Source: Trametopsis cervina
Taxonomy: Eukaryota > Basidiomycota > Agaricomycetes > Polyporales > Irpicaceae
Direction: 5' to 3'
Assembly (NCBI GenBank): GCA_022385755.1
Contig: MU278348.1
Span: 1,151,035-1,215,034, forward strand
Length of the DNA: 64,000 nucleotides
The notes beneath the pieces were generated by a model. That model was not told where the DNA came from and made no database searches. It saw only the letters and a program-made list of their open reading frames with translations. Shown here in pieces: positions 1 to 11,805 of the stretch; within the stretch, counting starts at the first letter, position 1, and each line of letters starts with the position of its first letter. Position numbers and translations under genes: made by a program.

Positions 1-748
1 AAGGTGAACATAAACTTGACGCATACCGTATCAGATTGCCCGATCTCACACCTTTTCGCAGATGGTATTCATACACCCGTCAAGCGTGAACAATCGCAAA
101 CGTCATGGCCCCGACACCGACTTCAATTCTGGTACTGAACGACAGCTCATTGCCTACGCGGACAAGAGGCAGAATATCAGCACGGGCAACGCTAATGCTC
201 AAATCTTCCTCATGAATACTACGCGTCTAGATCCTCTCACCTACATCCTATTCGGCGCGTACCGTATCGAAGTAACACGCAGAGGATTGGAATGCGATGA
301 ATGGCTTCCTATTGTTGGCGGATATGCCGTGTTGGACGACCTCGAGCGATTGAAGGTGCTGATGGAATCTTGCATGCTACGTGTCTTCCACGGCATTACA
401 AAAATGCGTAACAAGCGGAATGTAGTAGCGCGCCAAGATGTCCTGAAGGAAGAAGAATCAGAAGACGAGGAAGAGGATATGTCAGACGCCCCCCTTACGA
501 AAGCGGAAATACAAGAACTCGACGACATAACGCATAATATTGTTCATTTGCTGAACGACTACAGCCACTTCCGCATCGCGAATCAATCACGGCGCAACTC
601 ACGACCAGGGACTCCTGCGGGCTCTCCATACTCTTCTTCGAGGCTCTTGCACCCAGGAGGCACCCGTTCAGGATATTCTACTCCTCGCACTGGTGGGCAG
701 GCGTTTCTCTCTAGGCCCGGAACGCCCAGTCGTCTGTCCAGGGTTTGA
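1..748 (+). CDS. DExH-box RNA helicase, C-terminal end (partial)
   Basis: This is the 3' end of a gene that begins left of the window. Bases 1-3 (AAG) look like the end of an exon, followed by an intron at 4-61 ending in TTTTCGCAG, and the last exon runs from 62 to the stop at 746-748. The exon opens with the motif VFIHPSSVN, typical of the OB-fold domain that closes DEAH/RHA-type helicases such as DHX29, DHX36 and DHX57. The rest of that domain follows, including FLMNTTRLDPLTYILFGAY. After it comes an acidic stretch (EEESEDEEED) and a Ser/Pro/Gly/Arg-rich tail with repeated PGTP motifs, which may be fungus-specific. The motor domains lie outside the window, so the subfamily and RNA target cannot be decided. 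Family call is firm; the exact orthologue is not. Confidence 0.85.
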
Positions 749-1268
749 AGAGAACCGCAAGGAAGCTATGAGAATGGTGCCTTGATATATACGGTGGAAG
801 TATAATGACATACCTTATTAGACACTATTCTGTGTATAATTACTAGATCCGACTTCCTCTCTGGATTTGAATCCTGAAATAAAGCCCCCTTTTGTTTGCA
901 GTTGGTATCCTTCCTGGCTGATCGAATGCTCTGGACCCGTGTAACGTATGGCTGCGCCACAAAGGTGGCTAAGGAGTAGCGCAGGTTTCGGAGCGCCCAT
1001 AACTGATCCGTGTACACACGTGGGCTACGCACCATGTCAGCGACGACTGTCACCGTCCTTTACATGAACGCCGCAATCTGGCTCAACACTCATTACGACC
1101 CCCGAACGTGAAACATCCTGACTGCTATCGAGTAGCTGACTGCGTTCCACGTTCACGACCTTCTTTCTTGCTGCTCCTACAGTCCTATTCCCTGTTTATC
1201 TATCCTGTCGTGATCATAGGTCGTTTCGCTTTTGCCAAGCACGTACTACTTCCAGCATGGCTACTAGC
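749..1268. other. Intergenic region between helicase and AP-2 alpha
   Basis: This stretch holds the 3' flank of the helicase gene and the promoter and 5' leader of the AP-2 alpha gene. The short reading frames here are shadows with no recognisable protein. I see no RNA gene or repeat in it. Confidence 0.6.
878..883 (+). terminator. Possible polyadenylation signal AATAAA
   Basis: A canonical AATAAA lies about 130 bases after the stop of the helicase gene, at a plausible distance for its mRNA 3' end. Fungal poly(A) signals are loose, so this is only suggestive. Confidence 0.3.
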
Positions 1269-4200
1269 ATGAGAGGATTGACACAGGTACGGACATAAAC
1301 ATAATATCCCGAAGCTCTTGCTAATATGCTACAGTTCATCGCGGACATTCGCGGTGCACGAGTGCGCGAGTTGGAAGAGAAGAGAATAAATAAGGAGATG
1401 GCTAATATCCGTAAGAAGTTCAAGGGTGCGTAGCCAACCTATCCCGTAACCCCGCTTATTCAGGCTGCTGCTAGATGGCAACTTGGACGGGTACCAGAAG
1501 AAGAAGTAAGCAAGACCTTTCACCCTGAGCGTAGCTACTAATTGGACATGGACCGTCAGGTACGTGGCGAAAGTCATCTTCACGTACATCTTAGGTTACA
1601 AGGTCGATGTCGGACACATGGAGGCCGTCAACCTGATATCTAGCATGAAGTACAGTGAAAAGCAGATCGTAAGCGTTACACCCCACGCACAGAGTACATA
1701 TGTGATTGATATCTCTCGCAGGGCTATCTGGCGGTAACTCTGCTTATGCACGAGAACTCAGACTTCCTACGATTGGTTGTGAATTCAATTCGAAAGGATC
1801 TCAACGAGAATAATGAAATCTACAACTGCTTAGCCCTTCACGCCATCGCTAACGTTGGTAGTCAAGAAATGGCCGAAGCACTCGCGGATGATGTTCATCG
1901 TCTACTTATATCACCGTCAGTAGGATGGAGTACTACGTGTTTCTTTATACTGATATGGTCACAGAACATCTCAGACTTTTGTCCGGAAGAAGGCGGCTCT
2001 GACTCTACTGCGACTATATCGTAAACATCCGGAGGTTATTCCCGCAGCAGAATGGGCACTCCGTATAGTGTCATTGATGGATGACATGGACCTGGTCAGT
2101 CTGCGTCCCTTATGCGCTGCCACAATTATGCTTACGGGAACACAGGGGGTTGTCATTTGTGTGACCAGCTTAGTCATGGCCCTTGCCCAGGATCACCTTG
2201 ATGCTTACGCTGTCTGCTATCAAAAGGCGGTTGACCGCTTGAACAAAGTAAGCACAAATGTACGACTTCGTGTTCGGTCCCAACCCTTACAGTGCTCACC
2301 AGCTTATTGTTGAGCATGAATACTCAGCCACCTACGCCTACTACAAAGTCCCTTCACCCTGGCTGCAGGTAAAATTGCTTCGTTTACTACAGTACTACCC
2401 GCCTACAGGTTAGCCTTCACGCATTATACTTTGCTTTGCAAATCTGACTTTCTTACCAGAGGATCCCACCCTTCGTAATGTACTCTTTGAGGTGCTACAA
2501 ACTATCATGAACAACTGCGCGGAACCATCCAGGAATGTGCAGCACAATAATGCGCAGCATGCGATCTTGTTCGAGGCTATAGGCCTAGCCATCCATCTCG
2601 ACTCGAATTCTCCCCTAGTGTCCACGGCTACTGTGCTACTCGCCAGATTCATCAGCTCGAAAGAGACAAACGTCAGATATCTAGGCCTAGATACTATGGC
2701 ACACCTTGCGGCCCGTGCAGACCACTTGGATGCTATCAAGCGTCACCAGGGAACAATCATCCTCTCACTGCGCGACAAGGATATCTCTGTTCGAAGACGC
2801 GCGCTTGATTTGCTTTACAGCATGTGCGACGTTGATAATTCAGATCTCATCGTCGGCGAACTATTGAGATACCTGAAGGTCGCAGATTACGGTCTGAGGG
2901 AGGAAATGGTTTTGAAGATTGCCATCCTCACGGAGAAGTACGCTAGCACGTACAAATGGTACGTCGATACCATACTAGAGCTCATCAGTGCCGCCGGAGA
3001 CCATGTTGGAGATGAAGTCTGGTATCGTGTCGTACAAATCGTTACGAACACGGAAGATCTCCAAGCTTACGCTGCACGTGTGGTCTTTGAATATCTCAAA
3101 TCACCATCCTCACATGAGAGTTTGGTGAAAGTCGGAGGTGTGTCAAACCGCCCAGACGTTTCTACTACTTGTGTTAACGCACTACAGGATACATCCTTGG
3201 CGAATATGGTCATCTGATCGCCAATGATCGCGGATACAGCCCAATGGAACAGTTCACGGTGCTTCACTCGAAATCGCAGTTCTGTATGGCCCCCACTCGT
3301 GCCCTGCTATTGTCAACATACATCAAATGGGTGAACGTTTTCCCTGAAATTAAGGACCAACTGGTTAATGTCTTTGAACGTTATCGACATGTGCTTGACG
3401 TTGACCTGCAACAACGAGCATGCGAGTTCTACGCATTGGCAACTCGTGGACCGGAAGACGAGCTCCTACAGAACGTATGTGAAGAGATACCACCATTTCC
3501 CGCACGAGAAAGTGCCCTGCAGACCAGACTCTCCCGAAAGCATACCGACGGAGGAGACAGGCGTACGTGGGTTCAAGGAGGTTCTACCCTGGACCGTCAG
3601 GCTACCCGCACATCGAGGAAGCCGACGCTCGGTGACGTGCACGGGAATGGCTCGGCCTCTACCAATGGAGCCAACGGAGCCAACGACATCACACAATCTC
3701 TCCTTGGCCTGGATCTGTCATCTTCTCCTACTGCTTCCACGGACCAAACGCGTTTCGCCGATATGCAGTCCGCTCCTGCTGCAGTACTCGCCGCGAAGGG
3801 AATACCGCGACTGACCAATAACCAGAATGTGGACAGATGGTTTGAGAAGTTGACGTATACATCGGACGGCGTACTGTACGAAGATGTACAGATCCAGGTC
3901 GGCATCAAGTCGAGGTTCCACGGCCACATCGGACAAGTCGCGATATATATAGGAAACAAGATCTCGGCACCCCTGACCTCCTTCACCGCAACGCTACATG
4001 TCGAAGAAAGCGATGCTCTGTCTGTGTCGTTCTCCAAAATCGCTCCTAGTGTCATCGCGCCGCGTACCCAGACACAGCAACTGGTGAACGTGGAGTGCAA
4101 AAAGGTGTTCGCGAAACCGCCTATATTATCCCTGTCCTTCCTTGCTGGCGCGCACCAAAGCATCGCCGTGCGACTACCCATCGTTATCACCAAATTCCTG

Positions 4201-4623
4201 GAACATGTGAAGCTCGGTCAGGCCGAGTTCTTCGAGCGTTGGAAACTTATCGGTGGCCCACCTCGAGAGGCGCAAGCGATATTCCCTATTTCGCTGACCG
4301 AAGCGGGCCATATAGACACGGAGAAGCAACGACAGGTAGTCTCGGGATGTTCTTTCAACATCCTCGATGGTATCGACCCGAATCCCACCAACATTGTTGC
4401 CGCCGGTATTTTGCATATGTCCGGGGAGGGTAAAGTGGGTTGTCTGATGAGACTAGAGCCAAACAAGGATGCGAAGGTGAGTATATATGAAGTCCTCTGT
4501 TCCACTTAAGCTGAGCAAGCCACGTAGCTTTGCCGAATAACTGTCAGAAGTACCTCGGAAAACGTGGTGTCCGAAGTCCAAAAGCTATTGCAGAAACCCC
4601 TAGCGGCGGATGCAGCATCATAG
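1269..4623 (+). CDS. apl3: AP-2 adaptor complex subunit alpha
   Basis: Large subunit of the clathrin adaptor AP-2, which selects cargo and binds PI(4,5)P2 at the plasma membrane during endocytosis. The start is an 18-base coding exon (1269-1286, MRGLTQ). Joined over a 48-base intron to [20 protein letters not shown], it restores the conserved alpha-adaptin N-terminus. Further exons at 1335-1425, 1475-1505 and from 1560 keep the frame through [15 protein letters not shown] and [18 protein letters not shown]. The HEAT-repeat trunk follows ([47 protein letters not shown]), then a Ser/Thr/Asn-rich hinge near 3560-3790. The appendage ear contains [18 protein letters not shown] and ends in [13 protein letters not shown] before the stop at 4621-4623. 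The length of about 940 residues is normal for the family. Neighbouring genes are functionally unrelated. Identification is secure; a few internal splice sites are inferred. Confidence 0.96.
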
Positions 4624-4760
4624 CGCAGGGGGCTGATTTCAGAATTGAGTTTACGTTGTGCATGATAGTAATATATATGGACTGTTTGTACATCATACTG
4701 ACGCAGGGATGGATTAGTACATGCAATAATATGATACCCCGTGTATACGAAGGATTAAGC

Positions 4761-4766
4761 AATAAA
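4761..4766 (+). terminator. Possible polyadenylation signal AATAAA
   Basis: AATAAA lies about 140 bases after the AP-2 alpha stop codon and just before the convergent RasGAP stop at 4808. A good positional candidate for the mRNA end, but based on the hexamer alone. Confidence 0.35.
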
Positions 4767-4807
4767 CAGTAGTCTCAAGCGAAGCGGAGAGCTCAGACGA
4801 AACCGTC

Positions 4808-7800
4808 TTACCCGCGCAAAAAGCCGCGAAGAAGTCCTTTTCGTCTCCGTTTTCCGTCCTCTCCAAGCTCGCTCGTTAGTAGATCGGTAATATATGTTGT
4901 AGGGACTGAGGCAGATGTCGGACCTGGGCTATGTTTACGTAGCAGCGCAGAGTCTGTCGAGGTAGAACGGGGATGGTGTGCCAATGAAGGCCGGATAGGA
5001 CGAGCGTCTGGGTCTTCAGCGGTGGTGGGGCTATCATCCCCTAAGAGTCGTGCTTCAAGACGAGGCAAATCTTGTGATTGCGCTCGGGGCACGCCATAAA
5101 CCGGCGATGACTCCAAGGATAGTTCTGAGGTCGAGGCCGCAAGGACAGCACCAGCATCGGCTGGTGCGCTGGAAGGGCTGTGGGATGGTTTCCGGGTTCG
5201 AGGTCTTCCATGTAGAGGTGTGTGTTGTTGGTGTTGAGGTACTGGCCTTGGCGAGGCTGGCGATTCCATGGGGGATTTGACGAACGTCAAATCGGCGGTG
5301 GAGGATAGCTTGCGCTTGGCCTTGCCCTGGCCTGCCAGCTGACTGACACGGAACAGAGCTTGTTCCTCCACCTCCAAGCACTTCTGACAGAACTCGTCAA
5401 ACACGCGCTCGTTGGGTGAGCCTGTCCTCGCCATGAGGGTTCTGCGAGTGTGGCGCACGACGATGGATGTTATGACAGCCAGATGCTTCGGAAGGTCAAT
5501 CATCTGTGGTAACGTCGGGATTGCCTCTCTGATCAACGTTGGAGCGTTTCGACTCCGGTGCCTCACCACATTTATTAAGCGTCGTCGTTCCTGACGCTCT
5601 ATTGGCGAGAGTAGCCGCGACCTATCGACGGACTCGGAGCTCTTGGATGACACCGAATCAAGGTATTCGATCATCTTTGGGCAGCTGTTGACCAGGAATT
5701 CCTTGATGGAACGCATGTACTCCTGATTGTGGACTGTCTGAGAGGTATTTGGGGTGCGATCAGAATGGCTGACAAGGAGCCGATGAACGAGCTAACTTAC
5801 TACGTTCAGATTTGCCAAGCTTTGAACGACCTTGGCGATCTGAGTCAGGGTTCTTTGTATGGGTTCATCCGGCATCCCTAAACATCGATAAGTAGATGTA
5901 GCGACATATTAGAGATGATACGAACCAGACCAAAAGCCAAAGAGATGGGGATTCAGAATGGCTGGGACGAAGAACCTCAAGAATAGAAACGCAGAAACGC
6001 CCTGCCATGGAAGATCGGTGTGATGACCTGCATGCACCAAGTATCTGGCCTCGATGAGAGCTCTAATATGCACAAATATCTCGCGCATCTCGCTACAAGA
6101 GGCTGTTAGTTGTATTCCGAACAAAGATAGTGCCGTGACATACTTAGGGCATTGCTTACGCGCAGCGTAAATGCACTTCAATGTTTCCTGACACCAATAT
6201 ACCAGGAGTTCTACGTTTCTCTCGAGGTTCCGCCCTGTCTTCCGACTTCGGATTTGGTCGGTCTCTATAGCTATTCTGTCTGTGCATATACGACGAAGAA
6301 TAGTACCCAGGCTCGCTTCTAGGAAAGCGCTGCCATGGGAAGCCATGAACGCCTCCATCGTCCTGGTCAGAATAGTAGCGCCTCGACTATCGCAGAGTGT
6401 AAATTCATGCCCCACACATTCGGACGGTTTGCTCACAATAGAGTAGTATGGGCTATACAACTGAAGTCAGTAAGGATGATAGGTGACATACATACCCACG
6501 AGACATACATTGTGGTGTACCGTCGACTTCACGGTCTGCCAACTCCATTATATTTTCTGTCAGTGTATTCTGCGCAGTCGCGACAGCGATGATGTGCTCT
6601 TGAACAACCGCCCGCACGTGGAATTTGTTGTCTAATTCCGTGATCCAATCTAAGTTATTTAAAGGTTGCATCGCCTGGATCAAGGTTAGAAGAGCTTTAG
6701 AGAAGGGGAAACAGACATGCCTTCAACATGTCAGAGTAAGCTGAACGCGGCAATATTATCTCTCTGCACTCGAACGTTAGAATCTGAAGTTACTGCTGCA
6801 TCTCGGAAAGCGCTCACTCGTCAACTTTGAGCTTAAGTCGGACCTCCCCAACCACTACCCCTGCATAGTGTCGAGTGCTCAAGACGGGAAACCAGCCTTC
6901 GATCATCTCGCCTCTGCGAAAATTCGGGAGCGTGATGAATGCTCTACCGATGATAATCGGCTTTGACGCCTTCTTATCTCGGCAAACAGTGATTTCCAAG
7001 GTCGCAAATCGAGGCATGTCTGTGAACACAAACCTTTCCTGCCAATCGGGTGATCCTAGCCCCCTCTTGGTGCTCGTCTTACCGGACAGATAGCCATTGA
7101 CGGATATTTCGCAGTAAATGTCCATATCCACAATGTCTTCTGGTTTGCCTTCTGTCTCTGCGAGTTCTTCAGGCAGCCGTGTCGTGCCCAAGCCGCGACC
7201 TCGCACGCATATCATCTCGATTTGTCTCCACATACGATAGAAGCCGCCTTCAGCATGGATCCACCGACCGAATACTTCCGGTGCTGCATACGAACGAAGA
7301 AGTGCGAGCCATATGTTCATGATATCTATATCTTCGAACTGTAGATAGAGTGGATCTGACGTTGGGCCAGGACTCCATGTTGTGTCACTAAAAACGAGAA
7401 TGATTATTGAAAGCTAGGAAAATGGACCTGCGAAGTACTTACGGCGAGCAGAATATGCCGAGGCAGTCTTTCCGATCGAATAGCGAGCGGTGTACTGGCC
7501 TTATGTCTGTGTGGTTTAATCGGTGCAGAAAGACCGTCTGAAAGATCGTCGAGTCCTGCGCACAGCACAAGATTAACTAATTGTCGACCGAAATCTCATG
7601 TCCGCTTACATCTAGATATACTTTAAGCATATATCCGTCGTCCTCTTCGACAAGCTTGCATGTTCCACTTCGCCAATGATCTGTGCTGCCTGGACTACGC
7701 GAGAGGCTAAGCCAACTAGCCTTCTCTACAAAATAGCAAGTTCAAATCAGCTGCGCGTTTCTTGACTTAGTTTATTTAGTACGGCACCTCTGATCTTTTT

Positions 7801-8081
7801 GGCGTTTAATTCATTGAAACTGGTTGAGGTCTTTAGCGAATCGCGCTTATCTCCATGTCTAGCATTCTTCTGCAGCCTCTGTGTTGGCTGCGATATATAT
7901 TATCAGTGCACGGGTTCATCGAAACGAGCGGAACCGATACACTCACTTTCCGTTGTGCGGATAAAGACTTTTGAACATAGATCTCTACGCGCACGAAATA
8001 TTCGTGCACTTTCACGCCGCCGGAACCACTAGAAGACGGCCCAGCGACTGGGCTACCGGCCGCGGCATGCGCGGGCAACAT
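4808..8081 (-). CDS. Ras GTPase-activating protein (PH-C2-RasGAP)
   Basis: The protein should accelerate GTP hydrolysis on a Ras-family GTPase at a membrane. From the start at 8081 (MLPAHAAAGSP) the spliced product has a PH-like region (WLSLSRSPGSTDHWRSGTCK, GYMLKVYLD). A C2 domain follows at about 7300-6810 (MDIYCEISVNGYLSGKTSTK to GEVRLKLKVDE), then the RasGAP domain at about 6460-5900. The GAP domain shows SRGATILTRTMEAF, which aligns with the arginine-finger loop, and FLFLRFFVPAILNPHLFGF, which carries the FLR and PA..NP signature. The helical tail (YMRSIKEFLVNSCPKMIEYL) and a Ser/Pro-rich C-terminus end at 4808. The layout resembles SynGAP/RASAL proteins and yeast Bud2/Cla2, but I cannot decide the orthologue or the GTPase. 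The gene has about ten exons and is convergent with AP-2 alpha, 184 bases away. Confidence 0.9.
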
Positions 8082-9036
8082 AGTGAAAGAGGGGCAAAGG
8101 TTGCGGAGACAATCGCCGTATGTGGGAAGCCTTTAATCTGTGGGCGAACGGGGCTAGTATGCGATTTGAACGATTAAATGCTTGCACAGGATGGTAAAAT
8201 GCGACACGCTTTCCAGGTACGAGCAGGATTAACTCCGGGAGTGGCGGTTAGTATACCCTGTCCACCAGACAGAGACGGAGCGGACGCGAATCTACGCGTA
8301 GGTCGTGGTCGTCGTGCAGAAACGAGCACGAGAAAGCGTGCAAGAAAGCAGGAGAAGGCGAGGCGGATGGGTGTCAGGAAGGACAGGAGGAAGCCTGGTC
8401 TGACGCTTCATGTCACTTGGCCGCGCCTATGCGCCTCGCCTCGTGCAGTGCGGCGTCACGCAATGCCAGGAGGCAGTTTCCCTGCGCTGACGCACCTGCG
8501 AGGTCATGGGAAACGTAGAGTTCATCGAAGCCGGTCGTTCTGAACTGAGGTTCTAAGATCGACATTGGTTCACAGGACCTATACAGGCCGATTTGCATGT
8601 TATTGATCGTCAAGCGTGATGCGGAGTTACCCCACCCTGAGCACTGCGCTAGCCAAATACACCCACAACAGAAATATCTTTCAGAGTCAATGTATTCTTC
8701 TTTTGATGCTGTAGCGACAGGGCATAATGATATATTGTAGTGTACTGTCTAGTCCCGTGGATTCCCGTCGAACACTCTAGGAGGTTTCGTTATCGTTGGT
8801 ATGCCAATGAACACCATAAAAACCCAAAAACGTGAACGGGGTGCGGGATGAGGGTGGCGGCGGCGGATGGATGGATGAGTGGAAACAGTACTATGCTATG
8901 CAATGCAGATACCGGGGTAGAGAGACCGTTACAAGATAAAATCAACAAATTAGCAACAACCCCGCGGGTGCGGAGCCATAGCGACGAAAGAAATTATTAA
9001 ACAGCGAATGATTTTGGGTGGGGTATATTGGCATGC
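8082..9036. other. Intergenic region between RasGAP and elongase
   Basis: This holds the RasGAP promoter and the 3' flank of the elongase, both on the minus strand. A 121-codon plus-strand frame at 8178-8543 is rich in Arg and resembles nothing I know, so I treat it as chance. There are AT-rich patches near 8690-8990 but no clear repeat. Confidence 0.5.
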
Positions 9037-10379
9037 CTAGAACGACATGAGTGTCCGACCGTGACTGTTCTCCTGTACAACGCCCGGTGCTCCCTCCGCA
9101 GTGGAGCTCTTAATCCCGCTTGTGTCTGTAAAACAAACGATCAGAGTGGCCCAGAAACGAACGTGATAATACTAATACTCACGCAACACCGTTACCGTTG
9201 GCGACGCCATTTGCCTTGCCATTCGCGACACCCTTACCCTTAGGCTTCTTATACGTCTGGATGTAGAAGTCGATGAACAGAAGCAGATAGCTGGACAGGA
9301 GCAAGCATCCGAAGATAGCTGCTGTTTCGGTTCCAGCGCAGGAGCCGAGGTGGGGAAGGTGCGGCCAGTATGTGGCGGCGAAGTAGTTGTAAGCTATAGG
9401 AGAAAAGGGTCAGAGATGACTGATAGGTCTTTCAAAACCGGTACGTACTGCCAAAGTAGCATGAGATAAGATCAATAACGAATTGTGCAATTTGGATTGT
9501 CGTAAGGTATTTCTTCCACTGTAGTGCCGATGAGCAATGTTCACGAGGCTTGGGACGAGCAATATGACACATACCCATATTTTGGCACCACCTGCGGTTG
9601 CGTAGTAGTAGTAGTCTGCGAAGCCCAAGATCAGAGGGATGTCAGCGACAGGCAATGTATGATACGTACACATGAGGACATGAACACCGAGGTTGATCGT
9701 GATAGGAATCCATTGCTAGTGAGAAGATCAGCGCCATTCGTTTCGGCAAAGGGATCGCTAACTCACAATACTCGTCTGGCCGTTCAGCTGAGTGTAGCAT
9801 AGGAGAGCAGTAGCAGAGTGGTGGAAGACATGCAAGAAAGCTATGGGGTAGCGGGTTTAGTGGGTATTGAGGAAGCGCCGTGGTTAACGCGTACCGAGGG
9901 GCTTCTTCTTGAGAGTCAAGAACAAGGTGTCTAGCAGCTCAAGATACTTGAAGCCATAGTTGACCATGTAGTAGAACTCTAAACGCTGAAAGGTACCCCA
10001 ACAGGATGAGTTTGACGCGTAATACCAGCGGGGACGCGTGAAGACGTACAGACTTCCACATGCCAGCATTACACATGCCCCAGAACAGTCCGTGCTTCCA
10101 TACCTCTGGGGCAACCTCCTCGACGATGAGCGCGAGGAGCAGCAGACTGCCAGAACTCAGGAAAACATTGTGGATCTGGAAAGGGATCTGCAGCTTGTAT
10201 GCCGGGCGAGATTTCATGAATGCTTGCGTGCTAAAGATGATGACGAGGTATGCCGCGAGCGTTGACCACACCTGGGTCGGGGTTGACAGAGGTGTTTCGC
10301 CGACGACATAGCTCGTGAGATATGTTGGGAGCTTTGGCAGCGGGACGTGGGCGAGGATGAAATCTGCGAGGGGAGCCAT
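9037..10379 (-). CDS. ELO-family very-long-chain fatty acid elongase
   Basis: Condensing enzyme of the ER fatty-acid elongation cycle, joining malonyl-CoA to an acyl-CoA; it supplies very-long-chain acids for sphingolipids. The start at 10379 ([15 protein letters not shown]) is followed by hydrophobic helices and the family signatures [19 protein letters not shown], then the histidine box [18 protein letters not shown]. Next come [17 protein letters not shown] and a last membrane helix before [16 protein letters not shown] and Asn/Gly repeats. The sequence around the His box most resembles yeast Elo2/Elo3. At least six exons are needed. The C-terminus is uncertain: with the best donor (GTGAGT at 9182) the frame stops at 9110-9112. 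Two alternatives, the upstream donor GTGTTG or a later AAG acceptor, extend it to the stop at 9037-9039, which is the end given here. Confidence 0.93.
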
Positions 10380-11057
10380 GGGGAGGACGCTACGTGGTGG
10401 AGAAGAAAGTCAACAGGAGAGGTCGAACAGGACACTCTGGCAAAAATCATGAGACACGCGCTTTTTGCTGGCCGGCAAACACCTGGGCGTCTGTTCGATG
10501 AGGTCCCGCGTGCTTTTCATAATCTTGATGACTGCCGCGTCTTCCTCGACTTGCGTAAATCACGGTCCCGGTCCTTCCAACCAGCATTACGGGATTTCAT
10601 ATGGCCAATATTCTGCACCTGACCGCGCAGAATACTGGCTTGCATCGTCGGTTTGAAGCTTGCACAATCCAAAGGATGCGGTATTTCCTGCCACTGTATA
10701 AGGATCAAGTGAAGGATCAAAACGTCAGGATGGTGATCTCCTCCGGAGCTCGCGCTGGTAGGCGACCCGCGCGAACGTCGCAAAGGTGTAACACGAGCCA
10801 GGGTTTGCACGTGCGAGCTATCCAAGAAACGATATTTCCGAAAGAACTATATATTTACATACAGAATAGTGGAGTAGAAAGGTAGTCCATCATAGATACA
10901 CGAATTAGGACCTCAATCGACCCGATGAGAGCGATGCAGGAAAACGGATGAAGGTGCAGAGGATGTGAATGCGGTAGCGACGAGAGAGGAACGGAATTGG
11001 ACGAGATAATCCAGGATATACGGTATACTTAAGTTATAACAAGGGCTAAGCCATCCT
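10380..11057. other. Intergenic region upstream of elongase
   Basis: Promoter of the elongase and 3' flank of the next minus-strand gene. Only short shadow frames are present, and no element was recognised. Confidence 0.5.
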
Positions 11058-11805
11058 CTAAATCGGCAAGTAATGCCTTTTTTCTGTGATGAGGGGTCCC
11101 ATGAGCACTGTCCACCTGACCGTCGGAGTGGATGAAGTCACATACCGTAACTGGAGATGGGCGTTCTCGACGGCAGCCAAGGCAGACGCCTTCACTTTGT
11201 TGGGATCGAGGTCCGAAGGGAGAGCACAAACCACGCAAAGCGGACAGCTCGACGGCTGCAGGCGGTATGAAGTAGGAATCTAGGGTGCAAGGAGTAAGGA
11301 CGGAACAGTCACGCGGTCTGCATGAGGCAAAAAGTGCTCACCCCTTTCGCCCGAAGCGCCTCCACTAGGTCATGCACGAAGAGTAGCGAACGTGTCCTCA
11401 AGTCTTGCAGGTCCTGAGCATCGACGACTAGCGTTTGGTTAGCGTTGTTACTGGAATGAGAGCATATTTGCGATGCCCCGGAGGTACTCACAAGTGTCAC
11501 ACGACAATATCGTCGTCGGGATCGTGCAATGAAGTCGTACTGACTGCCCGGACTGGCTGATGAGCCTGCAGATGGACGTGGTGAGCATGGGCAATCTACG
11601 CGATCTCAGGAGGAATACTCACTTTGCGAAGGGTATCAAAGCATCCTGCAGGCTGCCGAGCTGGACGGGCGTGAGGACGTCGCGCTCACGAACGGACCAT
11701 ACGACATACCTCATTCAATTGCACGTCCGCCGGCGGCCTGTGCTCCTCGACGTGCATGGGAATGTGAGCAAGCGGGGCAACAGGTTGAGGCTGAACGGAG
11801 AGCAT
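11058..11805 (-). CDS. Unrecognised small protein, multi-exon model
   Basis: I do not recognise this protein. The model is read from the ATG at 11803-11805 (MLSVQPQPVAPLAHIPMHVE) through QLNE, then LGSLQDALIPFAK, LISQSGQSVRLHCTIPTTIL, FVDAQDLQDLRTRSLLFVHD and LVEALRAKG. It continues through DLDPNKVKASALAAVENAHL to GPLITEKRHYLPI and the stop at 11058-11060. Each junction has a GT donor and YAG acceptor, introns are about 45-60 bases, and the frame stays open, which supports a real gene of about 180 residues. The final part can be read straight through without an intron. No signal peptide or membrane helix is evident, and the middle part looks helical. A shorter start at 11757 is possible. It is divergent from the VPS13-like gene. 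Splicing was inferred by eye only. Confidence 0.45.

Noticed and set aside
856..872. GGATTTGAATCC resembling a tRNA T-loop
   Set aside because: Flanking bases do not form a T-stem and no other tRNA arms are present.
8178..8543. 121-codon plus-strand frame
   Set aside because: Arg-rich and without any motif, in the RasGAP upstream region; judged chance.
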